From Parvibaculum sp963696585 (lineage in GTDB: Bacteria > Pseudomonadota > Alphaproteobacteria > Parvibaculales > Parvibaculaceae), in NCBI GenBank assembly GCA_963696585.1, contig CAVOKW010000023.1:28621-92620 (forward strand): DNA of 64,000 nt, read 5' to 3'. This document shows, in pieces, positions 62,732-64,000 of this stretch (the first letter of the stretch is position 1; each line of letters opens with the position of its first letter). Made by a program: the position numbers and the translations under genes. Below the pieces are notes generated by a model. It searched no databases, was not told the origin of the DNA, and worked only from the letters and a program-made list of their open reading frames with translations.

Positions 62732-63202
62732 TTACTGCTTTTTTTCCCGGTCGAGCGGCACGCCATAAAGTTCAAGGCGATGATCTACCAGCTCGAATCC
62801 CAATTCCTTGGCGACAAATCGCTGCAGCTTTTCAATATCGTCATTGTGGAACTCGATGACGCGGCCCGTTGAAAGATCAATCAGGTGGTCGTGATGTTCC
62901 TCGGTGACCTGCTCATAACGCGACCGGCCATCGCGGAAGTCATGGCGCTCGAGAATGCCTGCTTCCTCAAACAGCCGCACGGTCCGATAGACCGTGGCGA
63001 TTGAAATCTTGTTATCGACCTGCGAGGCCCGGCGATAGACCTCTTCAACATCGGGATGATCGCTGGCCATGGAAAGCACACGGGCGATGACCCGGCGCTG
63101 CTCTGTCATGCGCATACCCTGTTTCACACAAAGCGCCTCGATCCGTTCCGGATCCAGCGAACCGTCATGTGATGTTTTCATGTCTGCCGTGTCTGTTTTC
63201 AT
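62732..63202 (-). CDS. fur: Fur/Mur-family metalloregulator
   Basis: 156-residue ferric- or manganese-uptake regulator. The winged helix has GMRMTEQRRVIARVL and SIATVYRTVRLFEEAGI; the metal site is EEHHDHLIDLSTGRVIEF. No C-terminal CxxC zinc site is present, as usual in alphaproteobacteria. Mur in rhizobia senses manganese; which applies here is not clear. Start ATG 63202 or ATG 63181. Confidence 0.9.
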   Translation of the reverse strand: MKTDTADMKTSHDGSLDPERIEALCVKQGMRMTEQRRVIARVLSMASDHPDVEEVYRRASQVDNKISIATVYRTVRLFEEAGILERHDFRDGRSRYEQVTEEHHDHLIDLSTGRVIEFHNDDIEKLQRFVAKELGFELVDHRLELYGVPLDREKKQ

Positions 63203-63304
63203 GGGCGCATCATAAAGAAGGTGGTCGCGAATGTCACCCGGTCGGGGGCGGGGTGACCCTTCGGGTTTTAGCGCCGGGCCACTCAAATACAACATAATCT
63301 TCTG

Positions 63305-63338
63305 CAAAAAATCCCGCCCTGCCTGTCGCGACGGGATT
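63305..63338 (-). terminator. rimI/tsaB operon terminator
   Basis: On the minus strand AATCCCG (63332-63338 complement), a 15-base loop and CGGGATT are followed by TTTTG. The stem starts 8 bases past the rimI stop. Confidence 0.8.
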
Positions 63339-63345
63339 GCCCCTT

Positions 63346-63807
63346 TCAGGGCATGGGGGCGAGGGAACAGCGCAGGATCAACGCATCCACCCGGTTGCCG
63401 CCCCGCGCATAATAGCCGGGACGGCGCCCAACCTCCGTAAACCCGCATTGCCGGTAAAGAGAAATGGCAGCCCGGTTGTCATCTGCGACTTCCAGAAACA
63501 TGTCCTGCGCATCCTGAGCCGAGGCCCGCGCCATGATATCGGTCATCAACAAGCGGGCCGCCCCCTGACGGCGCGCTTCGGGCGCGATGCAAATGGTGAT
63601 GATTTCGGCTTCGCCGCCCCCGATCCGGGCGAGAACAAAGCCCAATGGCTGGGCCTCCCGCTGAACGAGCAAGGTTCGCGCGCCAGGCATGATCATCAAT
63701 TCGGCGAGGCTCTCGGCGCTCCAGGCGTCGGCAAAGCCTGCCTGATGCAGGGCCGCCAGCCGGTGTGCATCGGCGAGGCTGGCCGGCTTCACCTCAAGCG
63801 CCTGCAT
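63346..63807 (-). CDS. rimI: Ribosomal-protein-alanine N-acetyltransferase RimI
   Basis: GNAT acetyltransferase of 153 residues for the S18 N-terminus. Motif A reads EIITICIAPEARRQGAARLL (RxxGxA-type) and the FLEVADDNRAAISLYRQCGF segment is typical. The ATG is 5 bases after the tsaB stop, the common tsaB-rimI arrangement. Confidence 0.93.
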   Translation of the reverse strand: MQALEVKPASLADAHRLAALHQAGFADAWSAESLAELMIMPGARTLLVQREAQPLGFVLARIGGGEAEIITICIAPEARRQGAARLLMTDIMARASAQDAQDMFLEVADDNRAAISLYRQCGFTEVGRRPGYYARGGNRVDALILRCSLAPMP

Positions 63808-63812
63808 GGCCC

Positions 63813-64000
63813 CTAGACCTCATCTGGATCAATGCCGCCGGGCAGCCTGGCATCGGGGGCGCGCAGATAAAGAGGCGCAGGGGCTTCGCGAAAAGCATGG
63901 GCACCCTGGTCCTTGAGGCGCGCCAGGGCAATGCGGGCAATGGCGAGCGCATCCGGTTGCGGCAAGGCGTCGGCCAGCCGGAAGGCGCGGTGATGATCGC
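63813..64000 (-). CDS. tsaB: tRNA threonylcarbamoyladenosine protein TsaB, C-terminal part
   Basis: Partial gene cut by the window end; 62 codons before the TAG at 63813 are seen. The tail reads DALAIARIALARL and PAPLYLRAPDARLPGG, the typical C-terminus of TsaB, partner of TsaD in t6A synthesis. Followed directly by rimI. Confidence 0.85.
   Translation of the reverse strand, partial: DHHRAFRLADALPQPDALAIARIALARLKDQGAHAFREAPAPLYLRAPDARLPGGIDPDEV

Noticed and set aside
63233..63257. GTCACCC/GGGTGAC hairpin between fur and rimI
   Set aside because: No T-tract, and it lies in a GC-rich segment; likely chance, and the real terminator is at 63305-63338.

Overview
The window is a stretch of GC-rich chromosome from an alphaproteobacterium, most probably of the order Hyphomicrobiales (Rhizobiales). 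The evidence is gene content and order: actS-actR (RegB/RegA) with a SenC gene nearby, an rpsT / dnaA-dnaN-recF-gyrB block, ubiE-ubiB-coaBC-dut, irr facing fabA-fabB-fabI, and ybeY-corC-lnt-XRE-metK-trmB. Nearly everything is conserved core genome. No tRNA, rRNA, CRISPR array, prophage or transposase was seen. The genus cannot be named from the sequence.

Layout. 1-2.1 kb: the end of an unknown gene, a phosphotransferase and a HigBA-type toxin-antitoxin pair whose toxin frame is broken by one base. 2.1-6.8 kb: the redox two-component system, a metallo-beta-lactamase-fold hydrolase, a secreted ankyrin protein and a SenC/Sco copper chaperone. 6.8-7.7 kb: one AT-rich orphan gene, the clearest foreign piece. 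7.7-14.4 kb: leuA behind a possible leader peptide, a PHB depolymerase, a YgjP-type metallopeptidase and a class A penicillin-binding protein with a CtrA-type site upstream. 14.4-23.4 kb: the replication block (gyrB, a clpP paralogue, recF, dnaN, dnaA, a rhodanese, rpsT), with an AT-rich gene-free region that could be the chromosome origin.

23.6-34.8 kb: an enoyl-CoA hydratase, mutM, ubiquinone genes, coaBC, dut, an Rrf2 regulator with cysK, a HxlR regulator facing an SDR and a DsbA-like isomerase, and a moeB-like gene. 34.7-42.8 kb: a hydroxyacid dehydrogenase, an SH3 protein, an operon of rubrerythrin, an Fe-S oxidoreductase and DUF3501, then irr and the fab genes. 42.8-53.4 kb: a VOC protein and the rimP-nusA-ylxR-infB-rbfA-truB-rpsO-pnp translation operon. 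53.4-64 kb: trmB, metK, an XRE regulator, lnt, corC, ybeY, phoH, miaB, plsC, a Fur/Mur regulator, rimI and the end of tsaB.

The most interesting points are regulatory. The rubrerythrin operon has an Irr-type box next to its promoter, which suggests an iron-controlled peroxide-handling system whose electron partner is encoded alongside it. The HxlR gene faces a promoter carrying two identical half-site pairs. The irr promoter carries a 7-1-7 Fur-family palindrome. The leuA and rimP-nusA genes have structured leaders. No wholly new multi-gene system stands out; the rubrerythrin / Fe-S / DUF3501 set is the best candidate for an under-described one.
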